Source of the DNA: UBA4416 sp040389965
GTDB taxonomy: Bacteria > Bacteroidota > Bacteroidia > B-17B0 > Aurantibacillaceae
DNA length: 64,000 nt
Direction of reading: 5' to 3'
Assembly (NCBI GenBank): GCA_040389965.1
Contig: JAZJZF010000041.1
Coordinates: 130,028-194,027, forward strand
The notes beneath the pieces were generated by a model. It was not told where the DNA came from. It made no database searches and saw nothing but the letters and a program-made list of their open reading frames with translations. The position numbers were made by a program, and so were the translations under genes. Positions 8,881 to 17,366 of the stretch are shown here, one piece after another (the first letter of the stretch is position 1; every line of letters starts with the position of its first letter).

Positions 8881-10838
8881 GTGTTATTTAAATTAATAGG
8901 AACATCAATAATAACAGTTGTACCTCTGCCTAAAGCTGAATCAAAATGAACAGAACCATTCAGTAACTCAATTCTGGTATTTATGCCTTTCAAACCTAAT
9001 CCTTCAAAGTTATCTATGTTTGAAGAATCGAATCCAATTCCGTTATCTTCGATCATAACATTCAATTCGGTTTCATGCCTTACGAGTTGCATACTAATGT
9101 GCGAGGCCTGGGCATGTTTTATAATGTTATTTACAATTTCCTGTATCACTCTATATAAAACGGTTTCTACCTGATTATCCAATCGGGTATCCAGTCCTAC
9201 AATTTCCAGATCTACTTTTAAAGTAGGAGCGTTACCAAGCTTTGTAATAAATTCCCTCACAGCACTTGCCAGCCCCAGTTTAATAAGTGTATTGGGCATC
9301 ATGTTATGCGATACTGTTCTCACTTCTTTTACAGAATCATCCAGTAAAGTAAGAGCATTGTGCATGGCGGTTTCCTGATCCGTATTTTTTTCGGGAAATT
9401 TAGAATCCAGATTACTTAAGTTTAATTTAGCGGCACTCAGTAATTGTCCAACGCCATCATGCAGATCCTGTGCAATCCGTCGTCTTTCTTTTTCTTCTGC
9501 TTCGAGAATAGCTTTGGTTCTTATGTCTTTTTGAGTTGCAATTTCTGCATTAAGTTTAGCGCGGTTTTCTACCTGTTTTTTACGATAAAACAATAAGGCC
9601 ATAATACCGAGTAATATAAAGAGAGTAATAACAGAAACAATGATACTGTTTTTAATAAAAGCCTGTTTTTCTTTTGTTTCAAGTTCTGCTTTATTTTTTG
9701 CAAGTTCCAGATCTTTCTTTTCTACATCATACCTGATTTGCATATCGGCAATTTGTCTGGTAAACGTATTGTTAAGAATACTGTCTTTTAGTTTAGTACT
9801 TTGCTTATAATAATTGAGCGACTTTTCAAAATTACCGAGCGCTTCATAGTTTGCTGCAAGGCTATTGCAGGCTTCCGCCATGACTTCTTTATTGTCGATC
9901 GCGGCAGCATCATCAAACGCTTTGGTATGATAGGCAATAGATTTGTTATACTCTTTTTGTCTGAAATACAAATTACCAATATTTACATAACTGGTGGTAA
10001 GGCCTTTTTTATCATTAAACTCCGTACGAAGAGCCAGGGCTTTCTGATAATAATCCAGTGCGCTCACATAGTCTTTTAAATCATAATATACATTCCCAAT
10101 ATTATCATAGGATGAGGAGAGACCTCTTTTATTGCCTGTTTTTTCTTTGAGCTCAGCACCCTTTAAATGATTTTGTAAAGAGAGCTCATATTGTTTTAAG
10201 AAATAATAGGAGTTACCTATGTTAGTGTACGTATAGGCCATTGTTGACTCATCATTGATGGCTATCTGCAGATCGAGTGCTTTCTGATAATATATCAGTG
10301 CTTCTTTTGGTTTTGTGAGCCCATTATTATAAACGTTACCAACCCATAAATAAGAAGCTGCAAGCTCTTTCTTGTTTCCGGTTTTTTCTCTGAACCTGCT
10401 GGCTTCTAAAAAATAAAACAAGGCTTTGCTAAAATTCGCTCTGTCGAACTGTGTGAAGCCAAAAGCCATATTACAATAGGCAATGCCACTTAGCATGTTA
10501 ATTTTTTTGTACTGTTCTAGTGCTTTTCTGATATAGGTATCGCTGCTATCAAAATTTCCTCGCTCTCCTTCAAAGGATCCCTTATTATAGAGTGTGAGAG
10601 CATAGCCTTTTGTAAAGCCCGATTTGGAAGCAACCTCTATTCCTTTATTAACATAAAGGTTTGCCAGCGAATCGTTAGAATAGCGATACTCTGCAAATAA
10701 ACTTGTTAAAGCATTTACCTTGTTGCTGTCGGGCCCTGATGAATTTGATACTTTTAACAAAGAATCTATTTTTTGCTCATTTTGAGCAAAGGCTACTATT
10801 TGGAGCAATAGATAAAAATATGTGAGGAAATGTTTAAT
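8868..10838 (-). CDS. TPR-containing sensor histidine kinase (HisKA_3 type), probable ATT start
   Basis: A two-component sensor kinase. Order: signal peptide, seven to eight TPR units in the periplasm, one membrane helix (IIVSVITLFILLGIMALLF), a short coiled coil, a HisKA_3 dimerisation domain with the phospho-accepting histidine in RRIAQDLHDGVGQ, and a HATPase_c domain with N-box EIVNNIIKHAQ, G1 box DNGIGFD and GLGLKGI. HisKA_3 kinases pair with LuxR/NarL-type regulators; one is encoded nearby at 12945-13586. The first canonical start is TTG at 10808, but that cuts the signal peptide to nine residues. Upstream in frame, ATT at 10838 gives I/M-K-H-F-L-T-Y-F-Y-L-L-L-Q-I-V-A-F-A-Q, a textbook signal peptide, and a promoter (10857-10889) lies just before it; an in-frame stop occurs at 10848-10850. 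I therefore place the start at ATT, as inference. Confidence 0.85.
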   Translation of the reverse strand: MKHFLTYFYLLLQIVAFAQNEQKIDSLLKVSNSSGPDSNKVNALTSLFAEYRYSNDSLANLYVNKGIEVASKSGFTKGYALTLYNKGSFEGERGNFDSSDTYIRKALEQYKKINMLSGIAYCNMAFGFTQFDRANFSKALFYFLEASRFREKTGNKKELAASYLWVGNVYNNGLTKPKEALIYYQKALDLQIAINDESTMAYTYTNIGNSYYFLKQYELSLQNHLKGAELKEKTGNKRGLSSSYDNIGNVYYDLKDYVSALDYYQKALALRTEFNDKKGLTTSYVNIGNLYFRQKEYNKSIAYHTKAFDDAAAIDNKEVMAEACNSLAANYEALGNFEKSLNYYKQSTKLKDSILNNTFTRQIADMQIRYDVEKKDLELAKNKAELETKEKQAFIKNSIIVSVITLFILLGIMALLFYRKKQVENRAKLNAEIATQKDIRTKAILEAEEKERRRIAQDLHDGVGQLLSAAKLNLSNLDSKFPEKNTDQETAMHNALTLLDDSVKEVRTVSHNMMPNTLIKLGLASAVREFITKLGNAPTLKVDLEIVGLDTRLDNQVETVLYRVIQEIVNNIIKHAQASHISMQLVRHETELNVMIEDNGIGFDSSNIDNFEGLGLKGINTRIELLNGSVHFDSALGRGTTVIIDVPINLNNTWKI

Positions 10839-10856
10839 TTTTGGTAATTAATAACG

Positions 10857-10889
10857 TAAAATTAGTAAAACAAGCCAGTTTTTAGCAAA
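10857..10889 (-). promoter_or_regulatory. Promoter of the histidine kinase gene
   Basis: On the minus strand TTTG (10886-10889), a 21-base spacer and TAATTTTA (10857-10864) approach the Bacteroidota consensus TTTG-N19-21-TAnnTTTG, with one mismatch at the last base. Predicted transcription starts near 10850, about 12 bases before the proposed ATT start. Confidence 0.45.
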
Positions 10890-10953
10890 ATTTCATAGAA
10901 TTATCATTAGAAAAGGGCTATAAAAGCAGTAACAGACATATGAATCATAATCG

Positions 10954-10961
10954 TATCTTTG
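10954..10961 (+). promoter_or_regulatory. -7 box of rimO
   Basis: TATCTTTG matches TAnnTTTG exactly and ends 19 bases before the rimO ATG. No TTTG is found at the expected -33 distance. Confidence 0.4.
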
Positions 10962-10980
10962 CAGATCACGAAAAAGATCA

Positions 10981-12294
10981 ATGAAGACTAAAACGCTCAA
11001 AAAAAATAAAGTAAATGTTGTAACGCTGGGTTGCAGTAAAAATATTGTAGATAGTGAGGTGTTGATGGGGCAACTGCGTGCCAATAATTTTAATGTGGAG
11101 CATGAAAGCGAAGACGATAATCATAACATTGTCATTATTAATACCTGTGGTTTTGTGGAAAACGCCAAACAGGAAAGCATTGATACCATTCTGCGTTATG
11201 TAGATGCCAAAAAAGAAGGAAGTATTGAAAAACTATATGTAACGGGTTGTTTAAGCGAACGCTATAAATCTGATCTGGAAAAAGAAATCCCGGATGTAGA
11301 TGCTTACTTTGGTACCCGTGAATTGCCTAAGATCTTAAAAACATTAAAAGCCGATTACAAAAAAGAACTGGTAGGCGAACGTTTATTAACCACTCCAAAC
11401 CACTATGCTTATTTTAAAATTAGTGAAGGTTGTGACAGGCCATGTAGCTTTTGTGCCATTCCCTTAATGCGTGGTGGCCATATTTCGGAACCAATTGAAC
11501 AATTAGTGAGCCGCGCCAAATTACTGGCCAGTAAAGGTACACGTGAATTATTGCTTATTGCTCAGGATTTGACGTATTACGGATTGGATATTTATAAAAA
11601 ACGCGAATTGGCTAATTTAGTAGATCAGTTAAGCGATGTGGAAGGTATTGATTGGATCCGTTTGCACTATGCGTTCCCGAGTGGCTTCCCTATGGATGTA
11701 TTGGATGTGATGAATAAAAGAAGTAATGTGTGTAATTATTTAGATATGCCTTTACAGCATATTACAGACAATATGCTCAAAAGCATGCGTCGTGGTATTA
11801 CCAAACAAAAAACCATTGATACCGTAAATCAAATTCGTGATAAAGTTCCGGGTATTGCAATCCGTACAACCCTTATTGCCGGCTACCCTGGCGAAACTCA
11901 GCAAGATCATGAAGAAATGCTGCAATGGGTAAGCGATAGTAAATTTGAACGTTTAGGGATTTTCACCTACTCGCACGAAGAAAACACGCATGCGCATTTA
12001 TTGAAAGATGATGTGAAAGAAAAAGTAAAAAGGGAGCGTGCAGATGCGGTAATGAAAGTACAACAGGAAATTTCGTATACTCTTAACCAGGACAAAATTG
12101 GCAAAACGTATAAAGTATTATTCGACAGAAAAGAGAATGATTACTTTGTTGGCCGTACAGAGTTTGATAGTCCGGATGTGGATAACGAAGTATTGGTAAA
12201 AGCTACGGATGATAATTATATAAGGATCGGAGATTTTGCAAATGTTAAGATCAATGAGGCCAGTGATTTTGATTTATATGGAGATTTAGTATAA
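10981..12294 (+). CDS. rimO: Ribosomal protein S12 methylthiotransferase RimO
   Basis: 437 residues, the usual length. RimO is a radical-SAM enzyme with two 4Fe-4S clusters that adds a methylthio group to an aspartate of ribosomal protein S12. The N-terminal MTTase domain has its three cluster cysteines in TLGCSKN, NTCGFVENAK and VTGCLSERY; the radical-SAM cluster motif CxxxCxxC is CDRPCSFC. RimO-typical stretches are DAYFGTRE, YFKISEGCDRPC, RGGHISEP, LQHITDNML and AGYPGE; a TRAM-like C-terminal domain ends at DLYGDLV. The CSKN motif and AIPLMRGG-type context separate it from MiaB. It is a single gene between the kinase (divergent) and the beta-flower gene (same strand). Confidence 0.96.
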   Translation: MKTKTLKKNKVNVVTLGCSKNIVDSEVLMGQLRANNFNVEHESEDDNHNIVIINTCGFVENAKQESIDTILRYVDAKKEGSIEKLYVTGCLSERYKSDLEKEIPDVDAYFGTRELPKILKTLKADYKKELVGERLLTTPNHYAYFKISEGCDRPCSFCAIPLMRGGHISEPIEQLVSRAKLLASKGTRELLLIAQDLTYYGLDIYKKRELANLVDQLSDVEGIDWIRLHYAFPSGFPMDVLDVMNKRSNVCNYLDMPLQHITDNMLKSMRRGITKQKTIDTVNQIRDKVPGIAIRTTLIAGYPGETQQDHEEMLQWVSDSKFERLGIFTYSHEENTHAHLLKDDVKEKVKRERADAVMKVQQEISYTLNQDKIGKTYKVLFDRKENDYFVGRTEFDSPDVDNEVLVKATDDNYIRIGDFANVKINEASDFDLYGDLV

Positions 12295-12308
12295 GAATTG
12301 ATATAAAG

Positions 12309-12457
12309 TCTCCAGCGGATTTCGCTGATGCCGCAGAACATGTTGTGTTTTTAATCATCCGTGCAAATCTGCGAGTTTTTCTAAACCTGGTTTTAGATAT
12401 AATACTATTTTGTATCTTTAATCATCCGCGCAAATCTGTGAGATCTGCGGGACAATA
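12309..12457. repeat. Dispersed 'aatctgcg' repeats
   Basis: The gap between rimO and the beta-flower gene holds two near-identical copies of TTTAATCATCCGYGCAAATC (12350-12369 and 12417-12436), each followed by TGYGAG, and a related AGCGGATTTCGCTGATGCCG at 12314-12333. Similar words occur again at 42050-42260. This resembles the short interspersed, non-coding 'atctgcg' repeats found between genes in many Bacteroidota. Confidence 0.55.
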
Positions 12458-12470
12458 AAAAACAAAAAAT

Positions 12471-12884
12471 ATGAAAAAAGCGATTTTAATTTTATGTGTC
12501 CTGTTTAGCGGGATTGCTTATTCTCAAACCATTCAAAACAGTAGCTATAGCACGGAAGGATATATCAAGGAGGATGGTACGGTGCAGAACAGCAGCTACT
12601 CTACCATTGGCTATATCAAAAGTGATGGCAGCGTTCAAAATAGTAGTTACTCTACCATTGGTTATATTAAAGATGATGGGACTATCCAGAACAAAAGTTA
12701 TTCTACTATCGGTTATATTAAAAGCGATGGTACGATCCAGAATAACAGTTATTCAACGATAGGTTACATTAAAAGTGATGGTACCATGCAAAACAGCAGT
12801 TACAGTACTATCGGTTATGCCAAAAATATTAACCGTACCTGGGCAGCCGCGGCTGTTTTCTTTTTCTTTTTCAGATTAAATTAA
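12471..12884 (+). CDS. Secreted 17-residue-repeat protein, 5-fold beta-flower type
   Basis: 137 residues. A signal peptide (residues 1-18, ends AYS) precedes six tandem 17-residue repeats (residues 21-122) with consensus [IV]QN-S-SYSTIGYIK-S-DGT; the last copy ends YAKNINR. The protein closes with a short hydrophobic tail, AAAAVFFFFF, then RLN. This layout, repeated 'S.RTIGYI..DGTI..' strands with an FFFF tail, is what I remember as the '5-fold beta-flower' proteins of Bacteroidota; function is unknown. The six repeats differ from the five-fold name, which may reflect strand counting or a copy gained by unequal exchange. A -7-like box TATCTTTA lies at 12413-12420. No partner gene is suggested by position. 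Confidence 0.8.
   Translation: MKKAILILCVLFSGIAYSQTIQNSSYSTEGYIKEDGTVQNSSYSTIGYIKSDGSVQNSSYSTIGYIKDDGTIQNKSYSTIGYIKSDGTIQNNSYSTIGYIKSDGTMQNSSYSTIGYAKNINRTWAAAAVFFFFFRLN
12531..12836 (+). repeat. Six tandem 51-base coding repeats
   Basis: Six head-to-tail copies of 51 bases, one per 17-residue protein repeat. The copies are nearly identical in protein but differ at many third codon positions, so the array is kept by selection on the protein more than by recent copying. Confidence 0.9.
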
Positions 12885-12944
12885 TTATCTGGGAAGTGTG
12901 ATGTATGCTAAACTTTTTTAAGAAGCATACCTTGTATAAAGTAT

Positions 12945-13586
12945 TTATTTAAGGGGTTTTATAACGCGCTTGTCTACGCAATATTTTAAGAGGCCGATCA
13001 CACTTTTAGTATCGGTTTTACGAAAGATGTTCTTGCGGTGTGTTTCCACTGTTCTTTCGCTTATAAATAAAGCCTCTGCAATTTTCGCATTGGTATATTC
13101 TTTGGCAATCAGTTCAATGACTTCTATTTCGCGGGCCGACAGAGAAATTTCTCTGGCCGCCGTTTCAGGAGAAACCCTCATCATTTCGGCACTTACTTCA
13201 TCACTGAAAAAAGTTCCGCCATTGGCTACTTTATCAATAGCTTTTAAAAGCTCCTGTTTACCGGTATTTTTTAAAATATAGCCGCTCACTCCGGCTTTCA
13301 GCATATCGCTAATTGTTTCGCGTTCGCCAAACATAGAAAGGGCAATTACTTTTATGGAGGGATGTTGCTTTTTAATTTCTTTCGTTAACTCAATGCCATC
13401 CATTTCAGGCATATTAATATCCGTAAGCACAATATCAGGGCGGTATTCACCAATTTCTTTTAAAGCGGTTTTAGCTAAAGTACTTTCGCCAACCAGGGAA
13501 ATAGTTTTTTCGCCATCCAATAAAGCTTTCAATCCATCAATCAACATCTGATGGTCATCAACAATATATAATTTTAAAAATGCCAA
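12945..13586 (-). CDS. LuxR/NarL-type response regulator
   Basis: 213 residues: a receiver domain (1-120) and a LuxR-type helix-turn-helix (about 145-205). The acidic pair is in YIVDDHQ, the phospho-accepting aspartate in VLTDINMP (about residue 55), the switch serine in ALSMFGE and the lysine in YILKNTG. The DNA-binding part has LSAREIEVI, TNAKIAEALFISERTVETHRKNIF. It controls transcription when phosphorylated by a HisKA_3 kinase; the TPR kinase at 8868-10838 is the likely partner although rimO and the beta-flower gene lie between. It follows the amidase gene by 18 bases on the same strand and may be read through from it. Confidence 0.92.
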   Translation of the reverse strand: MAFLKLYIVDDHQMLIDGLKALLDGEKTISLVGESTLAKTALKEIGEYRPDIVLTDINMPEMDGIELTKEIKKQHPSIKVIALSMFGERETISDMLKAGVSGYILKNTGKQELLKAIDKVANGGTFFSDEVSAEMMRVSPETAAREISLSAREIEVIELIAKEYTNAKIAEALFISERTVETHRKNIFRKTDTKSVIGLLKYCVDKRVIKPLK

Positions 13587-13604
13587 TTCTAAATTGTTTC
13601 GGGG

Positions 13605-14882
13605 TTAGGGTTTACTAAAATAATCATTTATTGCATTATAATAGCAGTTCGATGCTTCGTATAAGCGTTTAGGAACTTTTTGACCCTGTATTTCATAATC
13701 GTAGGTAATTAAACGAATGCATTCGTTTATATTATCCTGATATAGGCATTCGCCATACACCAGTACCGAATTAATCGTGCGGCAAAGTGCCAGATTCCTG
13801 CAAAATACACCATTCGAAGGAGCTTTCATGCAATTATCTCTAAGGTAATCGGCATCGTTTTTTTGAGCAATGGGTATAGCCATTTTACTGCTGAATTGAT
13901 TTACAGTAAGCGAAGACAATTTTTCCGATTCAGTGAGTTGGTCAGTTAATAATAACCTTAAGAAATGAACTTTATTGATTGGCTTCGAAAAATTGTCACT
14001 CGTCATACCGCCACCAATAAAGGTCATTGTAAAATTCTTTTTAGTAGGATTGAGCCAGTCTGTATTTTTTTCGTCTACGTTGTAATGGATAATAATGGTG
14101 GCATCGGGTTTAAATTCATTAATTATTCTGGAGCGTTCCAGCAATTCAAAATCTCTGAAAAATTCCCAGAACAATTTGTCTTTCGGCAGATTCATAAGTT
14201 TAGTGTAACGTTTGCCATCGATGGCATTTTCTTTTAATAAAGAATCTAAAACAATTTTCTTTCTTTTTAAGAGCCAGTCATCATATGTCATTTGAAAAGA
14301 AGTGAAATTCTGTTTGGGTCTTGTTACCATTACAATAGCGCCTTGTTCCAACAATCGTTGCTTCAGTATTTCGGCTGTCAGGAAGGTTAAGGTTCCTTCA
14401 TTGAAACGAACCGTATCTTTTAAAGCATTTAAAGGCGAAGGAGAAAAATCAATGAACTTTTGTTCTATACGTGCTGTTTGCATATTCCCTGCAAAGTGTC
14501 CTGGATCAATGGCAATTTTTTTTCCTTTTAATGCGGGTTGTTTATACGCCTGAATAGTGTTTTCAGCAACATTCCCTTTAAGGCTGTCTAGTTGTTTTGA
14601 GCTAAGGTGTTTGTTCTTTTTCCAGGCGTAAACCGCTAAAAAATCGGTGGGTTTTCCTTTTTTTAAAAGCAGTGATAGAGTAGGGAGTTCATCGGAGAAT
14701 ACAGTAAATTCTGGCGTTCCGGCATTAAGGATAGAAACAGAATTAGCATTAAATGTTACAAGCGAATTTAAAGATCCGTTGAAGCTGAGGTAAGTATCAA
14801 ATTTTTTCTTTAAATCGGAAGTAGACTGTGCAGAAAGAGTAAAAGAAAAAATAAGTAAAAAGAAAAAGCAGAAAAATTTCAT
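13605..14882 (-). CDS. N-acetylmuramoyl-L-alanine amidase (Amidase_3 family)
   Basis: 425 residues with a signal peptide (ends TLSAQ). Amidase_3 enzymes are zinc hydrolases that cut the bond between muramic acid and the stem peptide of peptidoglycan, acting in the periplasm in cell separation and turnover. The catalytic domain starts near residue 120: IAIDPGHFAG carries the first zinc histidine, FNEGTLTFLTAEILKQRL the glutamate, and IIIHYNVDE the second histidine (HYN where many relatives have HSN). The C-terminal catalytic glutamate is probably in LVYGECLY. The N-terminal 110 residues are not recognised. An inserted region around residues 200-260 makes the protein longer than a bare amidase. 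Its 5' leader is the repeat shared with the M48 gene. Confidence 0.85.
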   Translation of the reverse strand: MKFFCFFFLLIFSFTLSAQSTSDLKKKFDTYLSFNGSLNSLVTFNANSVSILNAGTPEFTVFSDELPTLSLLLKKGKPTDFLAVYAWKKNKHLSSKQLDSLKGNVAENTIQAYKQPALKGKKIAIDPGHFAGNMQTARIEQKFIDFSPSPLNALKDTVRFNEGTLTFLTAEILKQRLLEQGAIVMVTRPKQNFTSFQMTYDDWLLKRKKIVLDSLLKENAIDGKRYTKLMNLPKDKLFWEFFRDFELLERSRIINEFKPDATIIIHYNVDEKNTDWLNPTKKNFTMTFIGGGMTSDNFSKPINKVHFLRLLLTDQLTESEKLSSLTVNQFSSKMAIPIAQKNDADYLRDNCMKAPSNGVFCRNLALCRTINSVLVYGECLYQDNINECIRLITYDYEIQGQKVPKRLYEASNCYYNAINDYFSKP

Positions 14883-14997
14883 ATGCAGATATTATTGTTT
14901 TTTAAGGCCATTACTTGTCCCGAACTCGTTTCGGGATGGTATAGTCATGTTAGCTTCATTGGTGTTTGTGCTGCTAGCAACATGACTATTTCATAAC
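14881..14997 (-). repeat. Leader repeat, copy 1 (upstream of amidase)
   Basis: About 117 bases running up to the amidase start codon. It matches 20249-20340 base for base over long blocks: TATTGTTTTTTAAGGCCAT, GGTATAGTCATGTTA and AACATGACTATTTCATAA. ATAGTCATGTT (14941-14951) and AACATGACTAT (14979-14989) form an 11-pair inverted repeat with a 27-base loop. This copy carries an extra 24 bases around 14912-14937 that contain the palindrome TCCCGAACTCGTTTCGGGA. Confidence 0.8.
14918..14936. repeat. Palindrome inside leader copy 1
   Basis: TCCCGAA and TTCGGGA around a five-base loop ACTCG... form a small perfect hairpin. It is absent from leader copy 2, so it looks inserted. Confidence 0.6.
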
Positions 14998-15057
14998 ATA
15001 AATATAGCTATTGAAACAAGGGGGAACTTTAAAAAGCCGTGAAGAAATAAACAGCCT

Positions 15058-15714
15058 TTATTTAATAGTGGTTGCAAATGCCTTTTTGTAATCGTCCCAT
15101 TTAGTTACCTGGTAATCGCCGGATCCGTAATAATGGATAATGGGGTCGAACTGATTTGGGGCCATAAACCCTTTTAAAATATCAATGCGCTGGATCTGGT
15201 TATTTAAAAATACGATAGAAGGATAAGCAAGCTGGTTATCAAGAATGGAGGCTGCAAACTGATGTGTAGCCTTTGGGTTATTATTATCTGAACTTACAAA
15301 AACATACTTATCAAATTTTACGCTGTCCTTTGATTCGGCATCAAATTTAACGGCATAAAAATTATCATTAATGTATTTGGCTATTGAAGGATGGTTAAAG
15401 GTTTGAGCACTCATCATTTTGCAGGGGCCGCACCAGGTTGTATATACATCTATTAAAATAGGACGGGGGTTTAACTTGCATTTTTTATATGCCTCGTCAA
15501 AAGAAATCCAGTTAACCAGCGAAGAATGATCTTTGTATTCGGTGTAGGTATTGGCCGATACAAACTCAAAGTTTTCGGTACTTTGATCGACATAATTGCT
15601 TACTCTGTTTTCGGGGGTAGTAATGGAAGCCTGAAGTGTGCTTTTTTTAAAGGCAAAGAATAGTACAGCTAAAACAATAAGGCTTGCCATACATATATCT
15701 TTCCAGTTGAACAT
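15058..15714 (-). CDS. Membrane-anchored thioredoxin-like protein
   Basis: 218 residues. One N-terminal membrane helix (MASLIVLAVLFFAFKK, about residues 9-24) anchors a periplasmic domain; residues about 70-195 have a thioredoxin fold with the active site TTWCGPCKMM and the cis-proline region AYPSIVFL. The sequence around the motif resembles the thioredoxin_7/DUF255-type 'highly reactive' branch. It probably reduces or isomerises disulfides of envelope proteins. The first ATG is at 15712-15714, but the promoter box at 15723-15730 would leave a leader of about two bases; initiation at Met9 (15688-15690) would put the membrane helix directly at the N-terminus and is a real alternative. It is a single gene between the POT transporters and the amidase. 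Confidence 0.85.
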   Translation of the reverse strand: MFNWKDICMASLIVLAVLFFAFKKSTLQASITTPENRVSNYVDQSTENFEFVSANTYTEYKDHSSLVNWISFDEAYKKCKLNPRPILIDVYTTWCGPCKMMSAQTFNHPSIAKYINDNFYAVKFDAESKDSVKFDKYVFVSSDNNNPKATHQFAASILDNQLAYPSIVFLNNQIQRIDILKGFMAPNQFDPIIHYYGSGDYQVTKWDDYKKAFATTIK

Positions 15715-15722
15715 AGTGCTTA

Positions 15723-15752
15723 CAAAATTAAGATGTATACGTTACTTACAAA
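15723..15752 (-). promoter_or_regulatory. Promoter of the thioredoxin-like gene
   Basis: On the minus strand TTTG (15749-15752), 18 bases, then TAATTTTG (15723-15730), an exact TAnnTTTG box. It ends eight bases before the annotated ATG, so the mRNA should be nearly leaderless or start translation at Met9. Confidence 0.55.
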
Positions 15753-15832
15753 TTTACTGAATATTAAAGTAATGTTATTCCTGTAACACTAAAAATGTCG
15801 ACCAAATGTTAAATTTATTGGGTAAAGAGAGC

Positions 15833-17356
15833 TTATTTAACATTTCCCATAAGCTTTTTCACTAAGGGGGAGATGGTAATTAAGATGGCACCGGCAATAA
15901 GAGCGTATAAAGCCAGCTGTTTGTATCCGTCGCAATAAATTATTAAAGCTTCTAATCCTGTTTTATTTTCAGCTACTTTAGCGATATCTGCACCTAACAA
16001 ACCTGCAAAATATTGTCCGTAGGCACTTGCTAAAAACCACATCCCCATCATTCCCGCCTGTAATTTTTGTGGGGAAAGCTTGGTCATTACCGACATTCCT
16101 ATAGGAGATAAACACAATTCGCCAAAAGTGATAATAAACCATGCAAATGTAAATAGGTTTAAAGAAGTAACACCGTTTGAATCAGCAAAAAATTTACAGT
16201 AATAAAAAATGTAAAAGCCTATTGCCAAAAACAAAAAGCCTATTCCGAATTTTACGGTAGTATTAGGCTCAATTTTCTTTTTGTTCATCCACAACCATAC
16301 CAATCCAACCAAAGCGGCAAATAGGATAACAAAGGCTGAATTAGCAGAATTATTTACGCCATTCGGATCTACAGTTAGTCCTAATAATTTTGTTTTGAGA
16401 TTATGTTCTGCAAACAAACTGAGTGATCCTCCGCTTTGCTCGAAAAAAGCCCAGAAAAAAATAGAGAAAAATATAAAGATCAGCGCTGCAATTATTTTTT
16501 TATTTACCTGCCATCCGTAGTTTCTCATTTCAAATAAGAAATAAGCCAATGCGCAAGGGCCTATAATAAACATAAACCTATCAGTATACTTTGGATTAGA
16601 CACCAAAATAATAATGAACGGAATAATCACCAATGAACCTACATAAGTTGCCATTTCGAGGATCCTTCTGGTTGTGATCTTTACATTTAATAACGGAGAT
16701 ATTCCGATTGGTCCTAAGCTTTTTTGTGTCCATACAAACGTAAAAAGACTGAGAGCCATTACAACAGAAGCAAAACCAAAGGCCACATTCCATCTAAGAT
16801 GTTCAGGAACCAATGTGCTTAGCATAGATCCGTTTGCAACAGCAATACAAACATAACCGCCAATTAAAGCGCCAAGGTTTACACCCATATAAAAAAAAGA
16901 AAAGCCGGCATCTGTTCGCGGATCGCCATCTTTATAAAGTCTACCAACCATGGTAGAAATATTAGGCTTAAAAAAACCTGTACCGATAATATTAAACCCA
17001 AGTCCTAAAAAGAAAAATTCTTTTGGGTCAACGGCAAGTATAATACTGCCAACGATCATTAAGATGCCGCCCCAAAAAAGGGATTTACGATAACCTAAAA
17101 TTTTATCAGCGAACAAGCCTCCCACAAAAGTAAAAGCATACACAAAGGCTTGCGACGCACCATATTGTAAATTAGCATCTACTTTATTAAGACCAAGTTG
17201 GTTAACCATAAAAATAACCAACATGCCGCGCATACCGTAAAAACTGAAACGTTCCCACATTTCACTAAAAAACAAGTACCACAATTGCTTGGGGTACTTG
17301 CCTTTAAAATTTTGTATTTCTTCCAGGGAACTTAAAGAGGTTTCTGCGTTATGCAT
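15833..17356 (-). CDS. POT/PTR2 family peptide transporter
   Basis: 507 residues with about 12-14 membrane helices. The proton-coupled oligopeptide transporter signature E-x-x-E-R-F-x-x-Y-G is seen in SEMWERFSFYGMRG near residue 35, and the second family motif in GFFKPNISTMVG. A late helix carries GELCLSPIGMSVMTKLSP, also typical. Such proteins take up di- and tripeptides with protons through the inner membrane. It lies 10 bases after another POT gene (17367-19058), so the two form a tandem pair, probably one operon. It is slightly shorter than the upstream copy and lacks the long cytoplasmic insert. Confidence 0.95.
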   Translation of the reverse strand: MHNAETSLSSLEEIQNFKGKYPKQLWYLFFSEMWERFSFYGMRGMLVIFMVNQLGLNKVDANLQYGASQAFVYAFTFVGGLFADKILGYRKSLFWGGILMIVGSIILAVDPKEFFFLGLGFNIIGTGFFKPNISTMVGRLYKDGDPRTDAGFSFFYMGVNLGALIGGYVCIAVANGSMLSTLVPEHLRWNVAFGFASVVMALSLFTFVWTQKSLGPIGISPLLNVKITTRRILEMATYVGSLVIIPFIIILVSNPKYTDRFMFIIGPCALAYFLFEMRNYGWQVNKKIIAALIFIFFSIFFWAFFEQSGGSLSLFAEHNLKTKLLGLTVDPNGVNNSANSAFVILFAALVGLVWLWMNKKKIEPNTTVKFGIGFLFLAIGFYIFYYCKFFADSNGVTSLNLFTFAWFIITFGELCLSPIGMSVMTKLSPQKLQAGMMGMWFLASAYGQYFAGLLGADIAKVAENKTGLEALIIYCDGYKQLALYALIAGAILITISPLVKKLMGNVK

Positions 17357-17366
17357 CGTTTGTTGC

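Noticed and set aside
12904..12930. Hairpin GTATGCT/AGCATAC between the convergent beta-flower and regulator genes
   Set aside because: The stem is seven pairs with a long loop; too weak to call a terminator.
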